Below, one piece after another: positions 1 to 5,983 of a stretch of 10,558 bases of DNA. The notes under the pieces were generated by a model that saw only the letters and a list, made by a program, of their open reading frames with translations, was not told the origin of the DNA and made no database searches. The stretch is from Novosphingopyxis sp038234155 (GTDB lineage Bacteria; Pseudomonadota; Alphaproteobacteria; Sphingomonadales; Sphingomonadaceae): positions 1 through 10,558 of the forward strand of contig JBBSUT010000083.1 of assembly GCA_038234155.1 (NCBI GenBank), given 5' to 3'. Position numbers and translations under genes: made by a program. Each line of letters starts with the position of its first letter. Positions within the stretch are counted from its first letter, which is position 1.

Positions 1-9
1 AGATACGCA

Positions 10-672
10 ATGAGCGACGCGCAAGCCGAACCGACGCCCGCACGCGCCGCGCCGCCGAAAAAGAAGAATGGCCTATTGAGCTTCGCGCTCGATTTCGGGC
101 CGCTGCTGCTTTTTTTCGTGTCGTATAAATTCTTCGATCCCAGCGACAATCCGGTGTCGGCCGCGATCTACGGAACCGGCGTATTCATGGCCGCGATCGT
201 GGTGGCGCTGATCCTGTCGAAATGGCTGCTGGGCAAGATATCGCCGATGCTGTGGCTGTCCGCAGTGCTGGTGATCGGCTTTGGCGGGCTGACCATCTAT
301 TTTGGCGATCCCAGCTTCATCCAGCACAAGCCCACCGGCATTTACGCGCTGTTCGCGCTTACGATTTTCGCCGGTCTCCTGCGCGGAAAACCGGCGATCC
401 GCTATCTCCTGGAATATGCGTTCGAAGGCTTGTCGCACGAGGGCTGGATGAAGCTTTCGCGCAATTGGGCGCTATTCTTCGCCTTCCTCGCCTTGGCCAA
501 CGAGGCGATCATCGCGCTGTTCGATTTCGATACCTGGCTGACGCTCAAGGTCTGGGGTGTCACCGGGCTGACCTTTGTTTTCGCGCTGGCCAATGTGCCG
601 ATGCTGATGAAGCACGGGCTCAAGGTGACCGACGAGTTGGAAGCGGCGACCGACGTTCCCCCGCAGGGATAG
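10..672 (+). CDS. yciB: YciB/IspZ-family inner-membrane septation protein A
   Basis: The protein is 220 residues and strongly hydrophobic after a basic, Pro/Ala-rich N-terminus (residues 1-20). Membrane segments can be drawn at about 24-41, 51-74, 79-98, 108-124, 150-170 and 178-200. The family hallmarks visible are a DFGPLLLFF stretch at 28-36, a FGGLTIYFGDPSFI-like stretch at 91-104, a KPTGIYALFA stretch at 107-116 and RNWALFFAFLALANE at 151-165. YciB (also called IspZ) is an inner-membrane protein linked to cell-envelope synthesis and septation; its biochemical activity is not firmly known. The first 20 residues form a polar extension compared with the short N-terminus of the E. coli protein. 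Only 9 bases precede the ATG, so no ribosome binding site or upstream partner can be judged. The family call is confident; no specific role beyond envelope or division can be read here. Confidence 0.92.
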   Translation: MSDAQAEPTPARAAPPKKKNGLLSFALDFGPLLLFFVSYKFFDPSDNPVSAAIYGTGVFMAAIVVALILSKWLLGKISPMLWLSAVLVIGFGGLTIYFGDPSFIQHKPTGIYALFALTIFAGLLRGKPAIRYLLEYAFEGLSHEGWMKLSRNWALFFAFLALANEAIIALFDFDTWLTLKVWGVTGLTFVFALANVPMLMKHGLKVTDELEAATDVPPQG

Positions 673-686
673 CGCCATCATCCCTG
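664..686 (+). other. Perfect 7-bp hairpin across the yciB stop codon
   Basis: CAGGGAT (664-670) and ATCCCTG (680-686) are perfect inverted repeats around a 9-base loop that contains most of the stop codon. No T-run follows, so it is not a standard intrinsic terminator. It could be a 3' stabilising hairpin or a chance repeat. The rest of 687-804 holds no gene that I can support. Confidence 0.3.
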
Positions 687-804
687 GCGAACGGCCGATT
701 GTCATGGGTAAGCCGGAGATCGCCGGCATGCACAACGCGGGCAGAACGGCGCGCCCCTAATGGACCCTCGCGGAGCTTCAAGGCGCATGGGCAGGAGGAA
801 GCGC

Positions 805-836
805 AAGAAAATGGGCCGCCCCACCGGGACGACCCT
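805..836 (-). terminator. Rho-independent terminator downstream of sodB
   Basis: On the minus strand, 836 to 814 forms a 10-bp stem (with T-G wobble pairs) around a 3-base GGT loop: GGGTCGTCCC pairs with GGGGCGGCCC. It is followed by ATTTTCTT (813-806). It lies 23 bases past the sodB stop codon and faces the right way to end that transcript. Confidence 0.72.
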
Positions 837-859
837 TCGTTGTTCAAAGCCTCAGAAAG

Positions 860-1483
860 TCAGCCCGCCTGATCGGCGCGGTCCATGCCGTTGCCGTCCA
901 GGTTCTTGGCAACGAAATCCCAGTTCACCGCATGATCGAGCAACGCATCGATATAGTCAGGACGCGCGTTCTGATAATCGAGATAATAGGCATGCTCCCA
1001 CACATCGAGCGTGAAGAGAGGCTTCTTGCCCTGGTGCGCGATCGGCGAGTCGGCATCGTGGAAGCTGGTGATCTCCAGCTTGTCGCCGTCCATCACAAGC
1101 CACGCCCAGCCGCTGGCGAAATGGCCGGTCGCCTCCTCCTTGAACTTCTTCTTGAAATCATCGACCGAACCGAAATCGCGCTCCAGCACGTCCTTCAGTT
1201 CGCCCGACGGCTTGCCGCCTTCCGGTGCCAGGCATTCCCAGTAGAAGCTGTGGTTCCACACCTGCGCGCTGTTGTTGAACAGGCCCTTGTCGCCCTGAGA
1301 CTTCGCGTTCAGCACGACCTCGCTCAGCTTCTTGCCCGACATTCCGGCTTTCTCCAGCGCGGCATTGGTCTTCTCGACATACGCCTTATGGTGCTTGCCG
1401 TGATGATAATCGAACGTCTCTTCGCTGATGACGTCGCCAAAGGCGGTCTTGGAATAGGGAAGCGCGGGAAGCTGAAAAGCCAT
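860..1483 (-). CDS. sodB: Superoxide dismutase, iron type
   Basis: This enzyme disproportionates superoxide to oxygen and hydrogen peroxide in the cytoplasm. The 207-residue product starts MAFQLPALPYSK and follows the E. coli SodB pattern along its length. The metal ligands are all present: H27 (in YHHGKHH), H78 (in QVWNHSFYW), D160 and H164 (in DVWEHAYYLDY). Gln74, in the segment before WNH, is the position that in Fe-type enzymes supplies the active-site glutamine, so iron is the likely metal; cambialistic use cannot be excluded. The start at 1483 is chosen because it begins the conserved N-terminus and has GGAGAT at 1496-1491 upstream. An in-frame extension to 1546 exists but matches nothing in the family. 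The gene stands alone: the Psp regulator gene lies upstream on the same strand, separated by a repeat-bearing gap, and an intrinsic terminator lies downstream. Confidence 0.96.
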   Translation of the reverse strand: MAFQLPALPYSKTAFGDVISEETFDYHHGKHHKAYVEKTNAALEKAGMSGKKLSEVVLNAKSQGDKGLFNNSAQVWNHSFYWECLAPEGGKPSGELKDVLERDFGSVDDFKKKFKEEATGHFASGWAWLVMDGDKLEITSFHDADSPIAHQGKKPLFTLDVWEHAYYLDYQNARPDYIDALLDHAVNWDFVAKNLDGNGMDRADQAG

Positions 1484-1600
1484 GCGGGGTATCTCCGTGT
1501 TTGGTCGAGACTGAACTGTCGTGAGACCAATGGCAGACGGACGCATTTGTTCCGGTTCCGGCCCGCGTTTCGAAACCGCGTTTCCGTACGTATCTCCGTC

Positions 1601-1652
1601 CCGTCTCTCTCGACGGTCTCTCGCGACGGTCTCTCGCTGCCGTCTCTCGCTA
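1601..1652. repeat. Four tandem copies of a 13-bp repeat
   Basis: Units at 1601-1613, 1614-1626, 1627-1639 and 1640-1652 read CCGTCTCTCTCGA, CGGTCTCTCGCGA, CGGTCTCTCGCTG and CCGTCTCTCGCTA. All share the core C(C/G)GTCTCTC. The array sits 8 bases beyond the pspF stop codon and about 120 bases upstream of the sodB start, both genes being on the minus strand. It could bind a regulator of sodB or be a slippage-prone microrepeat. The remainder of 1484-1660 shows no gene. Confidence 0.8.
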
Positions 1653-1660
1653 CTGCGCGG

Positions 1661-2698
1661 TCAAACGGCCAGATCGTGCTTTTTGACGCAGTGACGCAGC
1701 TGATCGTAGCTCAGCCCCAGCGCCTTGGCGGTCTGCCGCTGGTTGTAACGGTGCGCCGCCAGCGCATGTTCCACGATCATCCGTTCATAAGCCTCGGTCG
1801 CCGCCTTCAGATCGTCGATCGCGCCCAGATCGGTGCTGGCTGCTTCCGGCGCAGGATCGGCCACGCTGTCCGACAGATCCTTGCGCGAACGTCCCTCGTG
1901 CATCATCGCTTCCGGTTGCGGACGCCACGGCGAATTGAACGGATCAAAAATGATGTGGTCCACCGGTCCGTCCTGCTCGGCCCAGCGATAGACCGCGCGT
2001 TCCACCACGTTGCGCAATTCGCGCACATTGCCGGGCCAGGGATGGCGCTCCAGCGCCTCGCCCGCGAGCCGGCCGAAACCGGGCCAGCTTTCCCAGCCGA
2101 TTTCCGCCGCCATACGCCGCCCGAAATAATCCGAAAGCACGGGCACATCGCCTTCGCGTGCGCGCAGCGGCGGCAGGGTGACCACCTCGAAACTCAACCG
2201 GTCGAGCAGATCGGCGCGGAAACGGTTTTCCGCCACCATTGCAGGCAGATGGGCATTGGTGGCGGCCACGATGCGCACATCCACTCGTACCGGGCGCGAT
2301 GCTCCGATGCGCGTGATCTCGCCATATTCCACGGCGCGCAGCAGGCGTTCCTGCGCGGCCATCGACAGCGTGCCGAGCTCATCGAGGAACAGCGTGCCGC
2401 CGTCGGCTTCCTCAAACCGTCCTATGCGCGCGCGCGTCGCGCCGGTGAACGCGCCCTGTTCATGCCCGAACAGCTCCGCTTCGATCAGCGTTTCCGGCAG
2501 CGCGGCGCAGTTCATCGTGACCAGCGGACCGCCCCAGCGCGGGGACAGACGATGCAGCCGCTCGGCAATCAGTTCCTTGCCGGTGCCGCGCTCGCCGATG
2601 ACCAGAACCGGGCGATTGAGCTCGGCCGCGCGGGACGCCCGCTCGACCGCGTCAAGAAAGGCGCCGGATTGTCCGATAAACTGGCTGTCGCGTTCCAT
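1661..2698 (-). CDS. pspF: Phage shock operon transcriptional activator PspF (sigma54 enhancer-binding protein)
   Basis: This 345-residue AAA+ activator remodels sigma54 RNA polymerase at the psp promoter. Visible motifs are Walker A GERGTGKE (35-42), the sigma54-contacting GAFTGA loop (82-87), Walker B GGTLFLDEL (100-108), an arginine-rich sensor region near NRFRADLLDRL (158-168), HPWPGNVREL (219-228), and a C-terminal Fis-type helix-turn-helix around RQTAKALGLSYDQLRHCVKKH (321-341). There is no N-terminal receiver, GAF or PAS domain, which is the PspF architecture; activity is then normally controlled in trans by PspA. The linker between the AAA+ core and the DNA-binding helices (about 240-300) is long and acidic. 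The gene is divergent from the psp operon it should control. ATG at 2698 is preferred; an in-frame TTG at 2704 adds two residues, and neither has a strong Shine-Dalgarno. Promoter architecture and neighbours make the PspF assignment firm. Confidence 0.93.
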   Translation of the reverse strand: MERDSQFIGQSGAFLDAVERASRAAELNRPVLVIGERGTGKELIAERLHRLSPRWGGPLVTMNCAALPETLIEAELFGHEQGAFTGATRARIGRFEEADGGTLFLDELGTLSMAAQERLLRAVEYGEITRIGASRPVRVDVRIVAATNAHLPAMVAENRFRADLLDRLSFEVVTLPPLRAREGDVPVLSDYFGRRMAAEIGWESWPGFGRLAGEALERHPWPGNVRELRNVVERAVYRWAEQDGPVDHIIFDPFNSPWRPQPEAMMHEGRSRKDLSDSVADPAPEAASTDLGAIDDLKAATEAYERMIVEHALAAHRYNQRQTAKALGLSYDQLRHCVKKHDLAV

Positions 2699-2756
2699 GC
2701 CCAATTAATGGCATATTTCACCAACACCTCGCAACGGAAACCGCATCGCGGAGGGT

Positions 2757-2774
2757 GGGATTTTTAAAATTCCC
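2757..2774. promoter_or_regulatory. Candidate PspF upstream activating site (imperfect palindrome)
   Basis: GGGATTTTTAAAATTCCC is an 18-bp inverted repeat with a single T:T mismatch. It lies in the gap between divergent pspF and the psp operon, centred about 35 bases upstream of the sigma54 -24 element. PspF is known to bind upstream sites there and, in enterobacteria, to repress its own gene from them. That this is the site is inference; it lies rather close to the promoter for a classical enhancer. Confidence 0.4.
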
Positions 2775-2797
2775 AGCAATTCCGGGGTATTTCGGCT

Positions 2798-2815
2798 TTG
2801 GCACGCTTCTCGCAA
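2798..2815 (+). promoter_or_regulatory. Sigma54 (RpoN) promoter of the psp operon
   Basis: TTGGCACGCTTCTCGCAA matches the sigma54 consensus TGGCACG-N4-TTGC(A/T). The invariant GG (2800-2801) and GC (2812-2813) are separated by exactly 10 bases. Transcription should start near 2825. It points into the small-peptide/pspA operon, and the divergent pspF gene encodes a matching activator with GAFTGA, so sequence and context agree. Confidence 0.92.
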
Positions 2816-2858
2816 TGCTATCGCCAAATGGAAAACAACTTCATCCAGGGAGCGTTTC

Positions 2859-3011
2859 ATGCGCCATCACACATCGCAGCGACTGGCGGCGGGAGCACTC
2901 GCGGTCATGCTATTGGCGTCGATCATCTTGCTGAACGCGCTCGGTCCGTCGCTCATGTCGGCAATCGGGCAGACCCAGCCTGGTGGACCGACCGCAAGCT
3001 ATCTGGCGTAA
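2859..3011 (+). CDS. Small 50-residue single-span membrane protein, first gene of the psp operon
   Basis: This short reading frame runs from ATG at 2859 to TAA at 3009-3011, with AGGGAG at 2847-2852 in a good Shine-Dalgarno position. The product starts MRHHTSQR (basic), has an apolar segment at about 9-36 (LAAGALAVMLLASIILLNAL in the core), and ends in a short polar tail, QTQPGGPTASYLA. It fits a single membrane helix with the N-terminus probably inside. It is the first frame after the sigma54 promoter, about 34 bases from the expected transcription start, and 38 bases before pspA. I do not recognise the family. Position and translation signals support expression under PspF control; a role in envelope stress is inference. 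It could instead be a leader peptide with no separate function. Confidence 0.7.
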   Translation: MRHHTSQRLAAGALAVMLLASIILLNALGPSLMSAIGQTQPGGPTASYLA

Positions 3012-3049
3012 GCGCCCCCGCCCGCATTCCTCACAACGGAGTATCATTT

Positions 3050-3721
3050 ATGAGTATCTTCTCCCGCACCCGTGACATCGTTGCCGCCAACGTCACCGAA
3101 ATCCTGGACCGGTCCGAAGACCCGGCCAAGATGATCCGCATGATCATTCTGGAGATGGAGGAAACGCTGGTCGAAGTGCGCGCATCGGCCGCCCGCACCA
3201 TCGCCGATCAGAAGGAGCTGCGCCGGCATATCGACAAGCTCGACAACCTGCAGCAGGACTGGACGGAAAAGGCGCAGCTCGCCTTGTCCAAGGACCGCGA
3301 GGATCTGGCCAAGGCCGCGCTCGTCGAAAAGCGCAAGGCCGGTGACATGGGCGAACAGCTGCGCGCCGAGATCAAGGTGCTGGAAGATGCGCTGAAGGCA
3401 TCCGAACTCGACATCCAGAATCTGCAGAACAAGCTGCAGGATGCCCGCAGCCGGCAGAACAACATCATGACCCGGCTGGAAAGCGCGGAAAACCAGGTGC
3501 GCCTGCGCTCCATGTACAACGGCGAAAAGGTGAAGGACGCCTTCTCGCGCTTCGATGTTCTGGAGCGCCGGGTGGACGAGGCACAGGGCCGCGCCGACGC
3601 GCTGCGCCTGGGCTCGGATGGCCCCAAGTCGCTCGGCGATCAGATCGCGGCGCTGGAATCGAATGACCAGGTCGACGACGAGCTGGAAGCGATGAAGCAA
3701 GCCATGAACAAGGAAGGCTGA
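3050..3721 (+). CDS. pspA: Phage shock protein A (PspA/IM30 family)
   Basis: PspA is a peripheral inner-membrane protein that oligomerises on damaged membranes and, when free in the cytoplasm, binds and inhibits PspF. The 223-residue product is close to the 222 of E. coli. It begins with the amphipathic helix MSIFSRTRDIVAANVTEIL (1-19), followed by EDPAKMIRMIILEMEETL (23-40), a family signature. Long coiled-coil helices run from about 25 to 185, ending in AENQVRLRSMYNGEKVKDAFSRFD-type sequence (146-169). A final short helix follows at about 193-223. The start at 3050 is chosen because it begins the amphipathic helix and follows GGAG at 3038-3041; the in-frame region upstream overlaps the small-peptide gene in another frame. 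PspB begins 4 bases after the stop codon, so the genes are in one transcript. Confidence 0.96.
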   Translation: MSIFSRTRDIVAANVTEILDRSEDPAKMIRMIILEMEETLVEVRASAARTIADQKELRRHIDKLDNLQQDWTEKAQLALSKDREDLAKAALVEKRKAGDMGEQLRAEIKVLEDALKASELDIQNLQNKLQDARSRQNNIMTRLESAENQVRLRSMYNGEKVKDAFSRFDVLERRVDEAQGRADALRLGSDGPKSLGDQIAALESNDQVDDELEAMKQAMNKEG

Positions 3722-3725
3722 TCCG

Positions 3726-4001
3726 ATGGAAGGCATATTCGCAATCGTCGCCATTTTCATCGCGCTGCCGTGGCTTGTCTTTCATTATATAACCAAGTGG
3801 AAGACCGGCACCACGCTGACCAATGATGATGAAAAACTGCTGTCCGATCTTTACGATACGGCCCGGCGTTATGAAGAGCGCATCGAAACGATCGAGCGCA
3901 TCATCGCCGCCGACAACCCGGACTGGCGCCCAACCCGTCTCGAGCAGGACGATACGCGGCGCACTCTTGATGACATTCGCTCGCTGGAAAGGAACCGCTG
4001 A
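3726..4001 (+). CDS. pspB: Phage shock protein B, membrane-bound stress sensor component
   Basis: PspB is a small inner-membrane protein that works with PspC to sense envelope stress and relieve PspA inhibition of PspF. Here it has 91 residues: a membrane helix at about 3-21, the basic sequence FHYITKWKTG (19-28), an acidic linker, and a coiled-coil segment RYEERIETIERIIAADNPDWR (48-68). That last stretch closely resembles the RIQALESILDAEHPNWR region of E. coli PspB. An extra charged helix of about 23 residues (69-91) follows; E. coli PspB stops soon after the tryptophan. AGGAAGG at 3711-3717 is the ribosome binding site, inside the end of pspA. The gene is spaced 4 bases from pspA and 1 base from pspC, which points to tight co-translation. 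Confidence 0.93.
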   Translation: MEGIFAIVAIFIALPWLVFHYITKWKTGTTLTNDDEKLLSDLYDTARRYEERIETIERIIAADNPDWRPTRLEQDDTRRTLDDIRSLERNR

Positions 4002-4002
4002 C

Positions 4003-4383
4003 ATGGCCGGCACGCACACCAAATTTTATCTCGACAAGCAAAATGCCAAATGGAAAGGCGTCTGCTCGGGGATCGCGGATTATACCGGGGTCGATGTCCT
4101 CTGGATCCGAATTGCCACCGTTATCCTGACCATGGCCGGCGGTTTTCCCTGGACCCTCATTGCCTATATCGCCGCCGCCTGGGCCGCGCCGAGAAAGCCG
4201 ATCGACCTCTACATCGATCAGGACGATCGCAAATTCTGGCAGGGCGTGCGCCAGTCGCCCACCCGTACCGCCCGCGAAGTCCGCTCGCGCTTCCGTGATG
4301 TTGATCGCCGACTGGCCGACATGGAAGTCTATTATACGAGCAAGAATACCTCGCTCGCCAACGAGATCGAAAGCCTGCGCTGA
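4003..4383 (+). CDS. pspC: Phage shock protein C, PspC-domain membrane protein
   Basis: PspC partners PspB in sensing membrane damage and can bind PspA. The 126-residue product has the PspC domain at the N-terminus: KFYLDKQNAKWKGVCSGIADYTGVDVLWIR (7-36) is the typical motif, with G19-V-C-S-G-I-A-D-Y at its centre. A membrane stretch follows at about 34-62, possibly as two half-helices broken by GGFPW (46-50). The C-terminal part (85-126) is charged and helical: REVRSRFRDVDRRLADMEVYYTS resembles the coiled-coil segment of PspB and of the downstream small proteins. The start at 4003, one base after the pspB stop codon, is supported by GGAAAGGA at 3986-3993. The assignment is firm. Confidence 0.94.
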   Translation: MAGTHTKFYLDKQNAKWKGVCSGIADYTGVDVLWIRIATVILTMAGGFPWTLIAYIAAAWAAPRKPIDLYIDQDDRKFWQGVRQSPTRTAREVRSRFRDVDRRLADMEVYYTSKNTSLANEIESLR

Positions 4384-4426
4384 TTGCACAGACTTTCGCA
4401 AGAGACGCCAACAGGGGACGCAAATC

Positions 4427-4732
4427 ATGGACTTCTTCGACAATCTGGGCTTCGTTATCATTGCGGCCATCGCCATCGGTGGATGGGTTTTCACCACCCA
4501 CCTCCGGGTCAAGAATGGCTACCCGCTCGAAAACGGATGGGGCAAGGCGCTCTATCCGCAAAAGACCAATGAAACGGTCGAGCGGATCAAGCTGATCAGC
4601 CAGGAAAACGCACAGCTGCGGGCCGAACTGGGCGCGGTCAAGGACCGGCTCGCCAATGTTGAGCGGATCGTGACCGACGGCAGCCACCGGCTCCGCGACG
4701 AGATCGATGGCCTGCGCGGACCTGCCAATTAA
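4427..4732 (+). CDS. PspB-like small membrane/coiled-coil protein (first extra psp operon gene)
   Basis: The 101-residue product has a membrane helix at about 8-24, then the motif HLRVKNGYPLENG (25-37), a linker, and a coiled coil from about 50 to 97 that includes AVKDRLANVERIVTDGSHRLRDEI. Two comparisons stand out. The stretch after the membrane helix resembles PspB FHYITKWKTG and nearly repeats in the next gene as HYKTKNGFF, with K29-N30-G31 at the same residue numbers. The RLANVERIVTD segment matches PspB RIETIERIIAA. I therefore read it as a diverged PspB paralogue. AGGGGA at 4413-4418 sits 8 bases before the ATG. It lies 43 bases after pspC with no terminator between. Function is not known to me; a partner in the PspBC sensor complex is inference. 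Confidence 0.85.
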   Translation: MDFFDNLGFVIIAAIAIGGWVFTTHLRVKNGYPLENGWGKALYPQKTNETVERIKLISQENAQLRAELGAVKDRLANVERIVTDGSHRLRDEIDGLRGPAN

Positions 4733-4782
4733 GAAGCAGCCGCTCCCGCCTGAATTGGTAAACAAATAAAAAGGACGCGAAT

Positions 4783-5049
4783 ATGCCTTGGAGTATCACC
4801 GTGATGGTTCTTGGGATCGTCTTGATCGCGACCATCGGCAAAGTTTTGAGAGCGCATTACAAGACGAAGAACGGGTTCTTCCAGGACGTCGACGGCGATA
4901 GCGCGCGCCCGCGCGATCCCGGCGCTCGGCAAAGCAGCGACGAAGTCCGGCAGCTGAAGGATCGCATCGCGGTGCTGGAGCGGCTGATCACCGACGAACA
5001 TGGATCGCGCGAACTGGACCGCGAGATCGCCAAATTGCGCGACAACTGA
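4783..5049 (+). CDS. PspB-like small membrane/coiled-coil protein (second extra psp operon gene)
   Basis: This 88-residue product starts MPWSITVMVLGIVLIATIGKV, a membrane helix at about 3-21, followed by AHYKTKNGFFQD (24-35), a Pro/Gly/Asp-rich linker (36-52), and a coiled coil with VRQLKDRIAVLERLITDEHG (55-74) and LDREIAKLRDN (78-88). It aligns without gaps to the preceding gene product over the membrane helix and KNG motif, and again over the coiled coil (KDRIAVLERLITD against KDRLANVERIVTD), the linker being shorter. The pair therefore arose by duplication. AAGGA at 4771-4775 is the ribosome binding site. The 50-base gap from the previous gene is A-rich before the start and holds no terminator. 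Function is unknown; it should be co-expressed with pspABC. Confidence 0.85.
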   Translation: MPWSITVMVLGIVLIATIGKVLRAHYKTKNGFFQDVDGDSARPRDPGARQSSDEVRQLKDRIAVLERLITDEHGSRELDREIAKLRDN

Positions 5050-5077
5050 TTGCGCGAGGATCGAAGAGGAGACCGTC

Positions 5078-5317
5078 ATGCTGACCGATCCCACATCGTT
5101 GCTGATGATTGCAGGCCTCAGCTTTGCCGCCCTGCTCACTGTTTCGCTGATAGCCCTGCGCGGCTGGCGCGACTGGCTGCAGTTCAAACATGCCGAAATC
5201 GGTGCCGCTGCGCCGCGTGATCTGCCCTCGCCCTCGGGCAATGCCCGGATCGAGGTGGCCGACCTCAAGGAACGCGTGCGCAAGCTGGAAGCCATCGCCA
5301 GCGGGATCGAGCTGTAG
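5078..5317 (+). CDS. Small membrane/coiled-coil protein (third extra psp operon gene)
   Basis: The product is 79 residues: a membrane helix at about 7-28 (LLMIAGLSFAALLTVSLIAL core), an aromatic/basic juxtamembrane stretch RGWRDWLQFKH (28-38), a short Pro-rich linker, and a coiled-coil end VADLKERVRKLEAIASGIEL (60-79). The KERVRKLEAI segment resembles KDRIAVLERLI of the preceding protein, but the KNG motif is absent, so it is a more distant relative or a convergent design. AGAGGAGA (5065-5072) precedes the ATG by a few bases. The gene is 28 bases after its neighbour and is the last member of the apparent operon; 84 bases separate it from sufE. I do not recognise a named family. Confidence 0.82.
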   Translation: MLTDPTSLLMIAGLSFAALLTVSLIALRGWRDWLQFKHAEIGAAAPRDLPSPSGNARIEVADLKERVRKLEAIASGIEL

Positions 5318-5401
5318 GCGCGAACCGGCCTCTTACCTGCCCCTCCCCCTCATTTGCACCATCCCCTTCCGCCTCCCCGGCCACGCTGCTACGGCACGGC
5401 C

Positions 5402-5812
5402 ATGACCCACCGCAGCCTCTCCGACATCCGCGAGGAATATGCGTTCCTCGATCCCGACGACCGCTACCGCCTGCTGATCGACCTTGGTCGCGCGCTCGAG
5501 CCGATGCCCGACGCGCTGAAAACCGATGCCACGCTGGTGCGCGGCTGTTCGGCAGCGGTGTGGGTCTATCCCACGCGCGCCGACGATGGCCGGCTGCATT
5601 TCCTGGCCGACAGCAATGCCGCGATCACCAAGGGCATCATCGCGCTGGTGTTGAAAACGGTGCAGGATCAGACGCCCCAAACCGTGGCGCAGGCCGATGT
5701 CGCGCAGGCGCTGGCGCCGTTCGATCTGAAAAACCAGCTCAGCAGCAATCGCACGCAGGGCATCCCCAATATGATCGCGTTGATCCGCGAAACGGCGGCG
5801 CGCCTGGTGTGA
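5402..5812 (+). CDS. sufE: SufE-family cysteine desulfurase sulfur acceptor
   Basis: SufE proteins accept persulfide sulfur from a SufS-type cysteine desulfurase and pass it on for iron-sulfur cluster assembly. The 136-residue product shows the fold's signature VRGCSAAVWV, with the acceptor Cys49, and ends with NRTQGIPNMIALIRETAARLV, matching the usual SufE C-terminus (S-R..G...M...I). Length is typical of stand-alone SufE. The start at 5402 gives the normal N-terminus; frames extending upstream read through a pyrimidine-rich, low-complexity stretch. No Shine-Dalgarno is visible before the ATG. The gene is not next to suf genes in this window. Whether it is read from the psp operon or its own promoter cannot be decided; no clear promoter is visible in 5318-5401. 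Confidence 0.9.
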   Translation: MTHRSLSDIREEYAFLDPDDRYRLLIDLGRALEPMPDALKTDATLVRGCSAAVWVYPTRADDGRLHFLADSNAAITKGIIALVLKTVQDQTPQTVAQADVAQALAPFDLKNQLSSNRTQGIPNMIALIRETAARLV

Positions 5813-5983
5813 GAGCCCGCATTGACCCGCCCGCCCTGATCGTGACCCGATAGTCAGCCCGTCGGGCACAGGCAATCTGGTCTCCCCTTGAAAAGCGAGC
5901 GGCGCGGGAAAGACGCCGAAACCGATGATAAATGCTGGTGGCTTGCTGCCCCTTTGAAAGGCGGCGGCAATGGCGATGGGGCG

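Noticed and set aside
1503..1528. GGTC...GACC interrupted inverted repeat upstream of sodB as an operator.
   Set aside because: The arms are short and broken; such matches are expected by chance at this GC content.
932..2767. A 611-codon open frame on the plus strand across sodB and pspF.
   Set aside because: It is the antisense shadow of two well-identified minus-strand genes in GC-rich DNA; the translation is Arg/His-rich with no domain.
3044..3760. A 238-codon minus-strand frame over pspA.
   Set aside because: It is fully antisense to pspA, which has the family's length and motifs.
5857..5867. GCCCGTCGGGC palindrome after sufE as a terminator.
   Set aside because: The arms leave a one-base centre, the stem is short and no T-run follows. 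The 5813-5983 gap shows no other supported feature apart from two loosely similar CCCCTT(T)GAAA stretches (5884, 5950).
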